Source of the DNA: Ordospora colligata OC4
Lineage: Eukaryota; Microsporidia; Ordosporidae
NCBI RefSeq assembly: GCF_000803265.1
Contig: NW_014575407.1
Span: 124,001-188,000 of the forward strand
Reading direction: 5' to 3'
Length of the DNA: 64,000 nt
The notes under the pieces are model-generated. The model saw only the letters and a program-made list of their open reading frames with translations. It had not been told where the DNA came from and ran no database searches. The position numbers and the translations under genes were made by a program. Shown here one piece after another: positions 30,326 to 39,827 of this stretch. Each line of letters opens with the position of its first letter. The stretch's first letter is position 1.

Positions 30326-31846
30326 CTATACAAACGATCTTGTGTTCCGTATAATATACAACGCTTCCATTATGTTTTCTTTTGTTATTTGTAGTACATC
30401 TGAATGAAAGTTCTGTTTCAGGCATAGTGTTGCTGCTTCTCTTATTACCCCAGCTATTTCTGCTCCGCTAAGTCCTTCCAAGTCAAGCTCATTGACATCA
30501 AACATTTCAATAGATATTCCCTGAATGCATTTGTTGAAAATATCGATGCATCCCTCTCTGCATGGTAAAGGAACCTTTAGAATCTTGTCAAATCTGCCAG
30601 GACGCAGGATTGCCTTGTCTATGCTTTCTATCCTATTTGTTGCTCCAATCACATACACATCTCCTCTATCATCAAGTCCATCCAAAAGAGTAAGAATCTG
30701 GTTAACAATTCTACTTGTGAATTCATTTCCGCTTCGCTTTCCACAAAGCGAGTCAATTTCATCAAAAAACAGCACACACGGCTGCAGCTGCTTTGCTCTA
30801 TCAAACAGCTTTCTTATCTCCTTCTCAGAGTCTCCAACATATTTGCTTATAAGCTCAGGCCCCTTGATACTCAGAAAATTGCAATGGCTCATGTTGGACA
30901 CCGCCCTGACAAGTAATGTCTTTCCACACCCTGGCGGCCCATATAACAAAATCCCTGAAGGTCTTGTAATCCCAAGCTTACGAAACTTCTCTGGATATCT
31001 TGAAGGAAATATTATGCTCATGTTAAGCTCGTCTTTAACTTCCTCAAGCGATCCAATGCTGTCAAATGTTATTTCAGTTCCTTTCCTTGTCATCTCTTTC
31101 AGCGCAGCCACAAAGTCACTCATTCTTACAACCTTGCTGTCTTCAAACACCGCCTTAGCTGCTGCAATCTTAATCAATTTCTTTATGTCTCTTGCGACAA
31201 ATCCTGGCATCATCTCAGCAAGCTCAAACCAGTCAATCTGCTCACACCGCATCTTCTCAGTAATTCTGGCCAACATCTCTCCACGTTGTGCACGACTCGG
31301 AATCCTAACAAGCAACGTGTTATCAAACTTATTCAAGCTTTCATGTATAAACGCTGGGTTCTTTGCAGTCGCAATCACCACAGACTTTCCCTTGTGATTC
31401 TCAATATACTCAGATAATTGCACTATCACCTTCTTATCATCGTCTCCAAGGCATTCAATGTTCTCTACAAATATAATAGACGCATCAAGTAACGAAGCCT
31501 TTCTAAATGACTCCCTCAGTTCCTTGTCAGAGTCAATACACACCTTGACTATCGGCACCTTATACTCTTGGCTTATACAGTTCACAAGAAACGTCTTTCC
31601 AACCCCAGACACTCCGTGCAACAACAAAGTGTTTGGAGGCACAATCCCAAGCCCTTCATACAGATCCCTGCGAAATAACGGATTATACACAAGCTCCACT
31701 ACCTTCGGTAGCACATATCCCATCCCTCCCATCTTCTCGAGCGCTGGATACTCCTTGTCAATCTTCAGACTGTCATTCAAATGTGAAGTAATGTATTTGT
31801 CACGTAAAATCGCTCCTGCATCTTTTAAAACTCCTCTATTATGCAT
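30326..31846 (-). CDS. tandem AAA+ ATPase, Rix7/NVL-like
   Basis: Protein of 506 aa with two AAA modules and almost no N-terminal domain. Module 1 has Walker A GVSGVGKT (about residue 80) but a degraded Walker B (IIFVENIE). Module 2 has GPPGCGKT (about 305), [16 protein letters not shown], and GATNRIESIDKAILRPGRFD. The DEID...RSG sequence and MTRKGTEITFDSIGSLEEVK linker fit the Rix7/NVL group, which removes assembly factors from pre-60S particles; Afg2/Drg1 is the main alternative. CCC lies 2 nt before the ATG. Yeast Rix7 is 837 aa, so this is strongly shortened, and the first site probably binds but may not hydrolyse ATP. Confidence 0.68.
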   Translation of the reverse strand: MHNRGVLKDAGAILRDKYITSHLNDSLKIDKEYPALEKMGGMGYVLPKVVELVYNPLFRRDLYEGLGIVPPNTLLLHGVSGVGKTFLVNCISQEYKVPIVKVCIDSDKELRESFRKASLLDASIIFVENIECLGDDDKKVIVQLSEYIENHKGKSVVIATAKNPAFIHESLNKFDNTLLVRIPSRAQRGEMLARITEKMRCEQIDWFELAEMMPGFVARDIKKLIKIAAAKAVFEDSKVVRMSDFVAALKEMTRKGTEITFDSIGSLEEVKDELNMSIIFPSRYPEKFRKLGITRPSGILLYGPPGCGKTLLVRAVSNMSHCNFLSIKGPELISKYVGDSEKEIRKLFDRAKQLQPCVLFFDEIDSLCGKRSGNEFTSRIVNQILTLLDGLDDRGDVYVIGATNRIESIDKAILRPGRFDKILKVPLPCREGCIDIFNKCIQGISIEMFDVNELDLEGLSGAEIAGVIREAATLCLKQNFHSDVLQITKENIMEALYIIRNTRSFV

Positions 31847-31977
31847 AAGGGCAATTCACCGAAATATACTTAACATATATCTGACAGAAACAAATTTATT
31901 ACTAATTCAAATCTCCTTCATTACACCATCAACCACAGACTACATTCAACCTAATACAGCACTTCTCAACTATCAAG

Positions 31978-33099
31978 TCAATACTCAACATGCCGCATAT
32001 CTCCTTGTACAAAAAACATATACTTCGGAAGCTTAGGCTGAGTGCAAAGAATCTTAAATGTATTGCGATCAATCACCACAACATACCCTACAACAGGCGA
32101 TCTTGCCACTTCATCAATACTTTTCGCCTCAGATATGCCTAACACTGAACTTTCAACAACCTCAACTTCACATGCTTCCACGCATCCAACCTTCCTTGAC
32201 GTTCCAAGTGGTAATGCACTCATCGGCGCAACATACATCTCCCCAATCCTCACAACCTTCCACTTATACTTCACATTGAACGAAAAAGGCGTGTATTCCC
32301 CACTGACTCCCTTGAAATACCTTGATATGCTTCTTCCAACATCCTTCTCCTCAACATATCCGCTCCTACGTATCATAATCTTCTCTGCAATCACCTTCAT
32401 CGAATGGTACATCCTCTCGTCTCCCACTACAACAACTCTATCAACCTCAAATCTCTTTATTAATGCATCATAAAACATCGAAGTGCCTTCTGGACAGAGT
32501 ATTAGATGGAAATCATTCACACCCTTCCCTTGTATTGCCTCTTGCAACCGCATAGTCTGAACATCATATAGATCCATGTTGGCAATCTCAGTCGATCCAT
32601 AGTAAAACGACAGTGGATTATTAAGCTTCAGGCCTTCTACACAATCGATCAGCGTGTCAACATGCATCGTGCTAAGCGCCCCAGGAAACACATTTCCCTT
32701 CGCTGGGTCAACCTCAGTAAACAGCACCTTCTTGCCAAGCCGTATAAAAAAATTAATCAGAGTAAAACAGAACGTGCTTCTGCCATTCCCAACCACCATG
32801 AATGTGCGCATCTTTCCATAATCAAACCCTCTGCTTGCAAAAAAGCGTGCTATATTGAATATCGATGGAACATTAGTCACATCAGAGACATACTGCAAAT
32901 CACACACTCCATCAATTTTCAGCTTGCATCCAGAAAAAGTAAACACAAACGTCCTTGTGTTGTTGAATGTATACCACCTCTCGTTTAGCAGCTCTTGTCC
33001 CTTCACCTCTGCAAGCCCACTCAGTACCATTATCTTCAATCTCTGTACTTCTCCCACCTCAATTCGAAACTCTTGGTTTCGTTCAAGACATACCTCCAT
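31978..33099 (-). CDS. CLP1: mRNA 3'-end processing factor Clp1
   Basis: Protein of 373 aa. The N-terminal domain matches Clp1 (EFRIEVGEVQRLKIMVLSGL, WYTFNNTRTFVFTFSGCKL). The P-loop region near residue 100 reads MVVGNGRSTFCFTL where Clp1 has VVGPTDVGKST; the Lys is gone and the loop is shorter. LFTEVDPAKGNVFPGAL (Walker B-like DxDxGQ block) and CPEGTSMFYDAL follow, then a C-terminal beta domain. Clp1 joins cleavage factor IA (with Pcf11); metazoan Clp1 is also an RNA kinase. The first in-frame ATG with a CCC (4 nt upstream) is at 33099. TyrRS lies 39 nt upstream on the same strand. Confidence 0.9.
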   Translation of the reverse strand: MEVCLERNQEFRIEVGEVQRLKIMVLSGLAEVKGQELLNERWYTFNNTRTFVFTFSGCKLKIDGVCDLQYVSDVTNVPSIFNIARFFASRGFDYGKMRTFMVVGNGRSTFCFTLINFFIRLGKKVLFTEVDPAKGNVFPGALSTMHVDTLIDCVEGLKLNNPLSFYYGSTEIANMDLYDVQTMRLQEAIQGKGVNDFHLILCPEGTSMFYDALIKRFEVDRVVVVGDERMYHSMKVIAEKIMIRRSGYVEEKDVGRSISRYFKGVSGEYTPFSFNVKYKWKVVRIGEMYVAPMSALPLGTSRKVGCVEACEVEVVESSVLGISEAKSIDEVARSPVVGYVVVIDRNTFKILCTQPKLPKYMFFVQGDMRHVEY

Positions 33100-33138
33100 C
33101 CTAGGGTAAAGCTCACTTATCACAATAAATCCATCAAT

Positions 33139-34152
33139 TTAATCATACGCTTTCTTCAGAACGTCCATCTCACTCATCATTTCACTCCTGATAGGTCCAA
33201 TAACTTCATCGATCATCCTTGCTGCTCCTTCCTTCAAATCCATCGGATGAACCTCTCGTTTTACAAATGCGTCCTCAAAATCTGAATATGTTCCAAAAAC
33301 AACACGTCCTACTCCTCTTATCTCCATCCATACCTCCTTGTCATGTATACAAAATACAGGGAAAATAATATGCATGAAAATCTTCAATAGACCATTCTCC
33401 TTATTCCCCTCCTCACAGAAGCATTTCTTCATCTTCTTCATTATGCTTTCATTCGAATCCATCAAATCAATCTTAGAAATTTCCTCAGAGCTGCTCATCT
33501 TCTCAGAATTCAGTCCCGGAATCATTGGGCTCATCAGATGAATCCTTTTCGCATATCCTAGCATTGGCAGATACTTCCTAGCATACGTAAATATCTTGCG
33601 CTGATCAACTCCTCCAAACTGCACATCTACATGCAGGTGCTCTTCATCAAGTGCCTGCATTGCCGGATACACAAGTGAACTTATCATTGGATTCTCCACC
33701 TGCTTAACAACTTGCGCTCCTGCTTTCTTTGCATCATGCTCGTTGGTTATTGCCATAATCCGGTATAGATCCATCACATATTCCGGTGATCTTTGATACT
33801 CACTGCCTTTCACAAACTCAATCTTCGCCAGATCAACTCTCAACATCGTCAAACATTCTTTGATAAGCTTTTCATAATACACACATCTGTGCTTTATCTT
33901 CTCAATCGGTGCCTTGAGATTGTCCAAAAACCCATGGATATCTGCAAACAAAATCTTCACTCTGCATCCTGCATCTACAAAGTCCTTTATCTTCAGCAAA
34001 GGCACAAGATACGCAATATGAGGTTTCCCTGTAATTGCAGTTCCCCAATACACACTCAGATCTCTCTTCTCTGCAATGCTCACAAGCTCATCTTTACCAA
34101 TCACTTCTTGTAGATTCCTAGTCATCAAATCAACTCGCTTCTGCACATCCAT
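33139..34152 (-). CDS. TYS1: tyrosyl-tRNA synthetase, cytosolic
   Basis: Class I synthetase of 337 aa that charges tRNA-Tyr. The Rossmann fold starts with SVYWGTAITGKPHIAYLVP (HIGH-type site near residue 44, here KPHIAY). VQFGGVDQRKIFTYARKYLP is typical of eukaryotic/archaeal TyrRS, and the signature loop SEKMSSSEE (KMSKS equivalent, about residue 217) follows. The C-terminal anticodon-binding domain includes EVHPMDLKEGAARMIDEVIGP. The EMAP-like extension of animal enzymes is absent, as in fungi. The start is the first ATG at 34152. Confidence 0.96.
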   Translation of the reverse strand: MDVQKRVDLMTRNLQEVIGKDELVSIAEKRDLSVYWGTAITGKPHIAYLVPLLKIKDFVDAGCRVKILFADIHGFLDNLKAPIEKIKHRCVYYEKLIKECLTMLRVDLAKIEFVKGSEYQRSPEYVMDLYRIMAITNEHDAKKAGAQVVKQVENPMISSLVYPAMQALDEEHLHVDVQFGGVDQRKIFTYARKYLPMLGYAKRIHLMSPMIPGLNSEKMSSSEEISKIDLMDSNESIMKKMKKCFCEEGNKENGLLKIFMHIIFPVFCIHDKEVWMEIRGVGRVVFGTYSDFEDAFVKREVHPMDLKEGAARMIDEVIGPIRSEMMSEMDVLKKAYD

Positions 34153-34406
34153 CAATAAGGTTTATAACTGGGCTTCTCAAGAACGTTTTTGTACTTCAAA
34201 AAATATTGCATAACTATATTACGCATTAACTATCCATGCATCACATCTATTACATATCAATTGATCATGCGTAATTACATCACAAGTCGTCCATTCAGAG
34301 ATCATTCAGTAACAAAACCACTTTAATAACAAGCTTATACAAACAACCTCTCATGTATTATCATCCAATGCTTCATTATTTACCATCATCCATGTTCCAT
34401 CCATGC

Positions 34407-37400
34407 TCACCATATCCTCGCAGTAAACGCTGCCGTCTTGCTTTCTACATTCTCCATGGGTTTCCTACACATCGGGCAGCTGCTTCGCACTCCATTCGCA
34501 ATCCACTTCGTAATGCATCTTGAATGGAACTTACTCTTGCATCCAGAGCACTGGCTATTAGGAAACGACGAGTCATGCATGTCAATCACAAAATAACATA
34601 TCGGGCACTCTTCATGTCCAGATACCTTCTCATCAATATTGATCTTCCACAAACACACAAGCTCCATAAACTTCGAACATCTCCGCATCAGCTCATTGAT
34701 CTTCAGGTTCAACAAGCTCTTTCGGTCCATCTCAGATGAAAAAACAGCCTTTCCATGCGGATAATCAACCGGAATCACTATCAATGCACTAAAGCACATG
34801 TCCCCTGCCGTATACATTATCTTCACATTAAATCCATTGCTCAGCTTATGCATCCTAACAGTGACTCCTGCAATATTCCTGCTCGCCTCTTTCAGGATCA
34901 GATCATCCAAAGCAACATCCATCCTTGGAATCTCTGCAAAAAGATTCGGAAACACAAATGCAAACAACGACCGTTGGCCTACATCAGCCTTGTTCACAAA
35001 CTCCCGCCACTCTTCCTTCTCACGCACCATCTTCTCAAAAAATACATTAATATTGATGCTTCGGACACCGATTAGTGAATTCAACAGTAAATCCCAGAAC
35101 AGGATTTTCGACCCAAGCAGACACCCTTTCAAAACCTCATATACTTCATCATCCACAGATTCAGTTTCAACCCTTGAAATACTGTACATGTTTATAATAG
35201 ACTCACTCACTTCCTCATAAACACCCTTCAACAGCTCATTGTATATAGCACGTCTCTTCTTTTCATAAGGCTTCATCTTCATAACCACATCCTTCTCAAT
35301 CATTTCAATTATCAACGCACTTCGAATCCTGATAGTTCCTTGGAATCCTGGTTTAATCAGCAATTCCAAAACCTCATCAGGTACCCTGTGCTTTTCAACT
35401 CCTCCCCATTCACCCGTAAGATCTACATGCGATCCATTCTTGTTCATCACCAACGATGCAACCACATTCCTTAATCCTTCATTACTGAGATACGAAAAGT
35501 CTAAAAATGGAACAATTTGCAACGGAAACCTACACTTCCTAAGCACATAGTCAACTCCACGCATTCCTCCATTCATCAAGAGCTCATTAACAGGCCGCTC
35601 TACACATCTTCTACTGTTCATTCCCAGCTCAAAAAACACCTTCTCCACGAAATGCATATTCGCTCCCACATCGATTTCACGGATTCTTTCAACCCACGAA
35701 GCATCATTCTGCAGCTCTGCTATCAATTCTTCTCTGCCACTCGTTCTCTTGCTTCTCAACATCTCATCAAGCTCATCAGGCTCATCCCCACTCATAGAAT
35801 CAATAACAAGAAGCAAAAACATCTCCAATGTGTTTTCGTAAATATCCACATAAACCTTTCTAAGCTTCCTAATCATCCCATTCTCTTCCCTTATTCTTAC
35901 ATCCTTGTAAAAACATTCATCAATGTCATAAAATTCATTAGTATATGCAGTGCTCATCGGTAGTTCAATCTGCGATATGCACCTTACAACCGCATCATAC
36001 AACAATCTCCTGTCTATCACTCCTGCATCAATCGCATTCATTATAAATCCACCATTAAGATACCTTTTCACAACCTCATCATATTCAACCATCCTCGGTA
36101 TTCCCATTCTACCTCCAATCCTGTAATAAAAGTCAATATCAAGCTCCATGGGAACCTCACTCATCAGGTACATATCCAGAATATCTCTATCGCTCATTCC
36201 ATCCATCAGCTGCCGTATCAACCCAAGGTCCTTGCACCTTTTAATAAAAAGATGCATATTATTCTTATTCACTGCACGCTTGATCATCAACTCACTAACT
36301 TCATCTGCATACTTCATAACAAGTGGAAAAACATCACATCCAAATTCACTCTCAAGCATATAGTGCTTCGGAAACACATTCACAGATTGCTCAAATACCT
36401 TCTCCACATCTTCATTGCTAAACTCACATGGTTCAAGCTTCATTCTTATTGTATCTGCTCGTACTATCCGTTTCCATCCATCGAGCCCTTTCATGCTCTT
36501 TGCTATCATTCTTGCCATCTTCAATCTATCATTCACCATGTGAACATGATTATTGTGTTCTTTACATTCACTTACATCCTCACAAATAACATGTGTTTCA
36601 TCCTGTACTTCATAGAACCAGGCCATCATGTCTTGATTCTCAAAATGCATCCTGATCACATTTCCAATCACTCGGTTTGCAACTTTAAACTCAACAGATT
36701 CGTCAATAAATCCAATATCATCAGTAAATTCAAACACACACAGTCCATCAATCATCCCTCCTCTCAGATATCTGCTTAGATATCCATTAATGTCTTTAAT
36801 CCTACCCTTAACTACTCTCAGGGAGTCTACACTCTTTACCATCACATCATCACACCATTCTCTGCCAGACAGTGCCCTGGTAAGTATCTCATGATCAAGA
36901 TGCCTTGCATCATCAACAAGGCATTCAGGTACACTCTTAAACACATCCAGCAATATCCTCCATTTGATATTCATCAATGCATGTCCTTTAATGCATACAA
37001 CTCTCTCATACAAAGCATCAACTGCACCAAGTACACTACATATCCTGTACACCTCCTCGAGCTCCTTATTAGAGCTTAGCCTCAGGTGTTTCACATTCTC
37101 TTCAAAAACACCTCTGTAATCCTTCTTTCCTCTCTTTATCAATAACAACAGACAGAGTAATGAAAGCGTTACATTCTCCTTGAAATCCAATTGCTTCACA
37201 AACTCATCCTCAAGCTCCTCAATATTTACAAACTCACAGAAAATCCTTCTTGACACTGCATAGTTTGGATTCTCCACAAACCCATACAGCCACACAGAAA
37301 CAACCTTTGCAAGCTGCTTTCTGTCAGGCACTATACAGAGAAGCTTGTAAAGAATATCTATTGATTGGGTTCTGATCTGCACATCCTCAGACACAATGCA

Positions 37401-37574
37401 TTCTTCAATTACTTCAACCACCATGTCTATGTCTCCATTCACATCAAGTGTTTCCAAAAAGCCTTCTAATTCCTTTAGTCCTTCAAGCTTTGTTTTCCCA
37501 CCCTTCTTTCTAATCTTGCATATTACCTCATACAGCCTTGGATCGAAGGAAGAGTCTTCGCAAAATGGATTCAT
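34407..37574 (-). CDS. LTN1: Listerin-like RING E3 ligase (ribosome quality control)
   Basis: Protein of 1055 aa made of HEAT/ARM-like helices and ending in a RWD-like domain and RING. The RING has C-x2-C, C-x2-C-x4-H-x2-C and C-x2-C ligands (CPICYFVI, QCSGCKSKFHSRCITKW, SSCPMCRKPM), matching Listerin's C-terminal RING. VRMHKLSNGFNVKIMYTAGD and LIVIPVDYPHGKAVF fit the RWD region before it. Ltn1 ubiquitinates nascent chains on stalled 60S subunits; Cdc48 (1-2189) then extracts them. The frame opens further up, but the ATG at 37574 is preceded by CCCC with a 2-nt gap. Yeast Ltn1 is 1562 aa. It diverges from the gene at 37637 with only 62 bp between. Confidence 0.87.
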   Translation of the reverse strand: MNPFCEDSSFDPRLYEVICKIRKKGGKTKLEGLKELEGFLETLDVNGDIDMVVEVIEECIVSEDVQIRTQSIDILYKLLCIVPDRKQLAKVVSVWLYGFVENPNYAVSRRIFCEFVNIEELEDEFVKQLDFKENVTLSLLCLLLLIKRGKKDYRGVFEENVKHLRLSSNKELEEVYRICSVLGAVDALYERVVCIKGHALMNIKWRILLDVFKSVPECLVDDARHLDHEILTRALSGREWCDDVMVKSVDSLRVVKGRIKDINGYLSRYLRGGMIDGLCVFEFTDDIGFIDESVEFKVANRVIGNVIRMHFENQDMMAWFYEVQDETHVICEDVSECKEHNNHVHMVNDRLKMARMIAKSMKGLDGWKRIVRADTIRMKLEPCEFSNEDVEKVFEQSVNVFPKHYMLESEFGCDVFPLVMKYADEVSELMIKRAVNKNNMHLFIKRCKDLGLIRQLMDGMSDRDILDMYLMSEVPMELDIDFYYRIGGRMGIPRMVEYDEVVKRYLNGGFIMNAIDAGVIDRRLLYDAVVRCISQIELPMSTAYTNEFYDIDECFYKDVRIREENGMIRKLRKVYVDIYENTLEMFLLLVIDSMSGDEPDELDEMLRSKRTSGREELIAELQNDASWVERIREIDVGANMHFVEKVFFELGMNSRRCVERPVNELLMNGGMRGVDYVLRKCRFPLQIVPFLDFSYLSNEGLRNVVASLVMNKNGSHVDLTGEWGGVEKHRVPDEVLELLIKPGFQGTIRIRSALIIEMIEKDVVMKMKPYEKKRRAIYNELLKGVYEEVSESIINMYSISRVETESVDDEVYEVLKGCLLGSKILFWDLLLNSLIGVRSININVFFEKMVREKEEWREFVNKADVGQRSLFAFVFPNLFAEIPRMDVALDDLILKEASRNIAGVTVRMHKLSNGFNVKIMYTAGDMCFSALIVIPVDYPHGKAVFSSEMDRKSLLNLKINELMRRCSKFMELVCLWKINIDEKVSGHEECPICYFVIDMHDSSFPNSQCSGCKSKFHSRCITKWIANGVRSSCPMCRKPMENVESKTAAFTARIW

Positions 37575-37636
37575 CCGGGGTCTCTGCCAGCTACTTTTTA
37601 ATTGAACGACTACAGAAACATTCGGCATATGCCCTG

Positions 37637-38143
37637 ATGAACTGCGCTGTGATATTTGTACTTATTTCATATGCATGGTGCTTTTCCAGAGATGTCATTT
37701 CAACAAACTACTCAATGAGTACAGTAAGATACACCACAACACATCCATCTCCGCATCTCCTTGCAGTAATGTATCCACAAGGTGTTATTCCACAACTGAT
37801 AGGAATGCCTGTTCATGGAGTGTTTGAAAGAGGATGTGAAGAAAAGAAGACATTGGTAGTAATCTTTAATATGGACCGAAGGTATACAATTGATGTTACA
37901 TGTGAGAAGGAGCTCTGCAGAGTATGGGAGTGTTCGCCACACATTGAAGAAGGTGCTGTGATTAGGTCATTTGGAATAGTTGATGGGCAGGTTGTGTGGG
38001 CTGATGTAATGACGGATTGGATTGTGATTCCTGACTTTACGGTTCAGTTTGTGGCATTTAATATCTTTGGTGTTGTTCTTACGTTGATACTGAAAGTATA
38101 TTGTGCACCACAAAAGACTGAGAAAGTAAAGATTAAAGATTAA
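37637..38143 (+). CDS. two-pass membrane protein of unknown function
   Basis: Protein of 168 aa, unrecognised. A hydrophobic N-terminus (MNCAVIFVLISYAWCF) acts as signal anchor or peptide. A beta-rich domain with five Cys follows, with pairs around CEKELCRVWEC. A C-terminal membrane helix (FVAFNIFGVVLTLILKVYC) and a short Lys-rich tail (KTEKVKIKD) end the protein; a KxK-like tail could hold it in the ER. The frame is open upstream across the LTN1 start, but CCC at 37632-37634, 2 nt before this ATG, decides the start. The layout recalls small ER subunits (p24 or TRAP-like), which I cannot support further. Confidence 0.65.
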   Translation: MNCAVIFVLISYAWCFSRDVISTNYSMSTVRYTTTHPSPHLLAVMYPQGVIPQLIGMPVHGVFERGCEEKKTLVVIFNMDRRYTIDVTCEKELCRVWECSPHIEEGAVIRSFGIVDGQVVWADVMTDWIVIPDFTVQFVAFNIFGVVLTLILKVYCAPQKTEKVKIKD

Positions 38144-38316
38144 AGATATGATGCCTAATGGATTATGGAAGGTGAATCAAAAGCATATGTATGGAAATGT
38201 AGAATATAGAAATTATGCAGATATTGAGATGATAAATGTGATTGTATAATTTGCATACTTTATATGTGAATCAGGTTGGAGTCTGCTATGATGTTTTGTT
38301 TATACAAACCCCTGAG

Positions 38317-39483
38317 ATGGAAGCATTACTCGAGGATGAAAGGAAGTGTAGAATAGCAAATGACTACGAAGGACTGCAGAAGATATTTGAAAAGATGATG
38401 GAGTTGTGCACAACAGATGAAGAATTGGCAAGTGTTGTAAGGATGTTGAGCATGAAGCGAGGACAGAATAAGATGGCAATGAAATGGATGATCGGAGAGT
38501 TGTTCAACAAGAAAAAGAATGAAGAGGGATTTATCAGGTTTTTCAGCTTAATCTTGAAAGATGTTATTGAGGGAAAGATATTCATGGAAGAGGAGAGAAT
38601 ATACATCACTGAGGATCTCAAGAGAAGATACGAAGCAGGTAATGATGTAGAAAATGCATTTGATGTGGTGATAAATGTGCCAGTAGAAACATTTACTATG
38701 TTAAAGGAGTTTGTGGTGATCAACTATCAGCTTGAGCAGTTAAGGCTGTGTATACTAAACATGGACTGGATAAGAGCAGACATCACGATGAAGAAGATTA
38801 GAAAGAAGTATTTTGATACAAATGTAGAAACAGTTGGAGAGAAAGTAAAGTTCTATGAGTTGAGTGTGCTCCTGCATCTAGGACAACGAAAGTATTTTGA
38901 TGCATCGTGTATCTATTATGCTCTTAGTGAGCTTGGAGTTAACGTATGCAAGTATGTTGTGTTAAGCTCGTTTTTCAGTATTCTTACGACATGTGATAGT
39001 GGACTGGAAGATTTTGTATCTAAGAAAAAGGAAATGCTAACAAAGCTTGCTGAAGATAAAAACAACAGTGAAGCATCAAGAAAGATGGTTGGGATGTTTT
39101 TAGCTGATATGGTGATAGACAAATCTGTCATAAATGAGATTAGAGACGTGTTTTGCGAAGCCACCAACACGTCTAAATATTTGAATGAAATCGTCTCCTG
39201 CATTGATGAACACAACTTCAGAGTGATTGCAAAATTCCACTCATCAATCAGCATCCAGGACATGGCAATGATAATGCAGACGCCTGAAGATGACGTTATA
39301 AACAGAATATCGTTTATGGTGAACAATAATTTTGTAAATGCCAAGATCGACCAGAAAACTGGAATGGTTGACTTTGGAACCAGAAAATGGAGTGATAATG
39401 TGGGAAACGTACTGGACAAACTGATCAGATGTAATCATCTTATACACAAGGAACGGTTACAGGCATCGATTAAAGAAGATTAG
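38317..39483 (+). CDS. RPN5: 26S proteasome lid subunit Rpn5 (PCI domain)
   Basis: Protein of 388 aa, helical repeats followed by a PCI domain. Family landmarks are VINYQLEQLRLCILNMDWIR, KKIRKKYFD, VKFYELSVLLHLGQRKYFDA and, in the PCI winged helix, EHNFRVIAKFHSSISIQDMA with FVNAKIDQKTGMVDF and NHLIHKERL. Rpn5 scaffolds the lid of the 19S particle. The upstream open frame lacks the signal; CCCC at 38309-38312 sits 4 nt before this ATG. CSN4 is the nearest relative but the C-terminal sequence favours Rpn5. Length is close to yeast (445 aa). Confidence 0.92.
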   Translation: MEALLEDERKCRIANDYEGLQKIFEKMMELCTTDEELASVVRMLSMKRGQNKMAMKWMIGELFNKKKNEEGFIRFFSLILKDVIEGKIFMEEERIYITEDLKRRYEAGNDVENAFDVVINVPVETFTMLKEFVVINYQLEQLRLCILNMDWIRADITMKKIRKKYFDTNVETVGEKVKFYELSVLLHLGQRKYFDASCIYYALSELGVNVCKYVVLSSFFSILTTCDSGLEDFVSKKKEMLTKLAEDKNNSEASRKMVGMFLADMVIDKSVINEIRDVFCEATNTSKYLNEIVSCIDEHNFRVIAKFHSSISIQDMAMIMQTPEDDVINRISFMVNNNFVNAKIDQKTGMVDFGTRKWSDNVGNVLDKLIRCNHLIHKERLQASIKED

Positions 39484-39510
39484 TGTGAATTATTTTATTA
39501 TTTTTTGTGT

Positions 39511-39798
39511 TTACCACGAGCAGTCTAGCTCTTCAATACAGGAATATTTTCCTGACATTCTAGACTTGGGCTTGATCGTCTTCTGCATTACTCTGATTAC
39601 TTCGAAAATATCAGAGTTATTTATTCCTTCACACAGACCAGTAACTACTCTCTTGATAAACATCCCATACAACGGATCATTCCTATACTTTCTATTTCTA
39701 TTAACTATCTTCAGTGCTTCATCAATGTGCTTTTGTTTCGATCTTACATTACTGCTGATCTTCATCCTTCCAATACACTCATTAATTCCATTATTCAT
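39511..39798 (-). CDS. small basic protein of unknown function
   Basis: Predicted protein of 95 aa, basic in its first half (KISSNVRSKQKHIDEALKI, NRNRKYRNDPLYGMFIKR) and ending CIEELDCSW. I do not recognise it. A CCC directly abuts the ATG at 39798. A longer version beginning at 39831 would overlap the 3' end of RIO1 by 4 nt (ATGA type). Clear coding character with a charged helical pattern and a matching start signal support a real gene; it lies between the converging RPN5 and the RIO1 gene. It may be a ribosome- or RNA-associated small protein (guess from composition). Confidence 0.55.
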   Translation of the reverse strand: MNNGINECIGRMKISSNVRSKQKHIDEALKIVNRNRKYRNDPLYGMFIKRVVTGLCEGINNSDIFEVIRVMQKTIKPKSRMSGKYSCIEELDCSW

Positions 39799-39827
39799 GG
39801 GCTTCAACCTCTCTACCAATTTACTTC

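Noticed and set aside
30525..31397. Plus-strand 290-codon open frame
   Set aside because: Antisense shadow of the tandem AAA ATPase.
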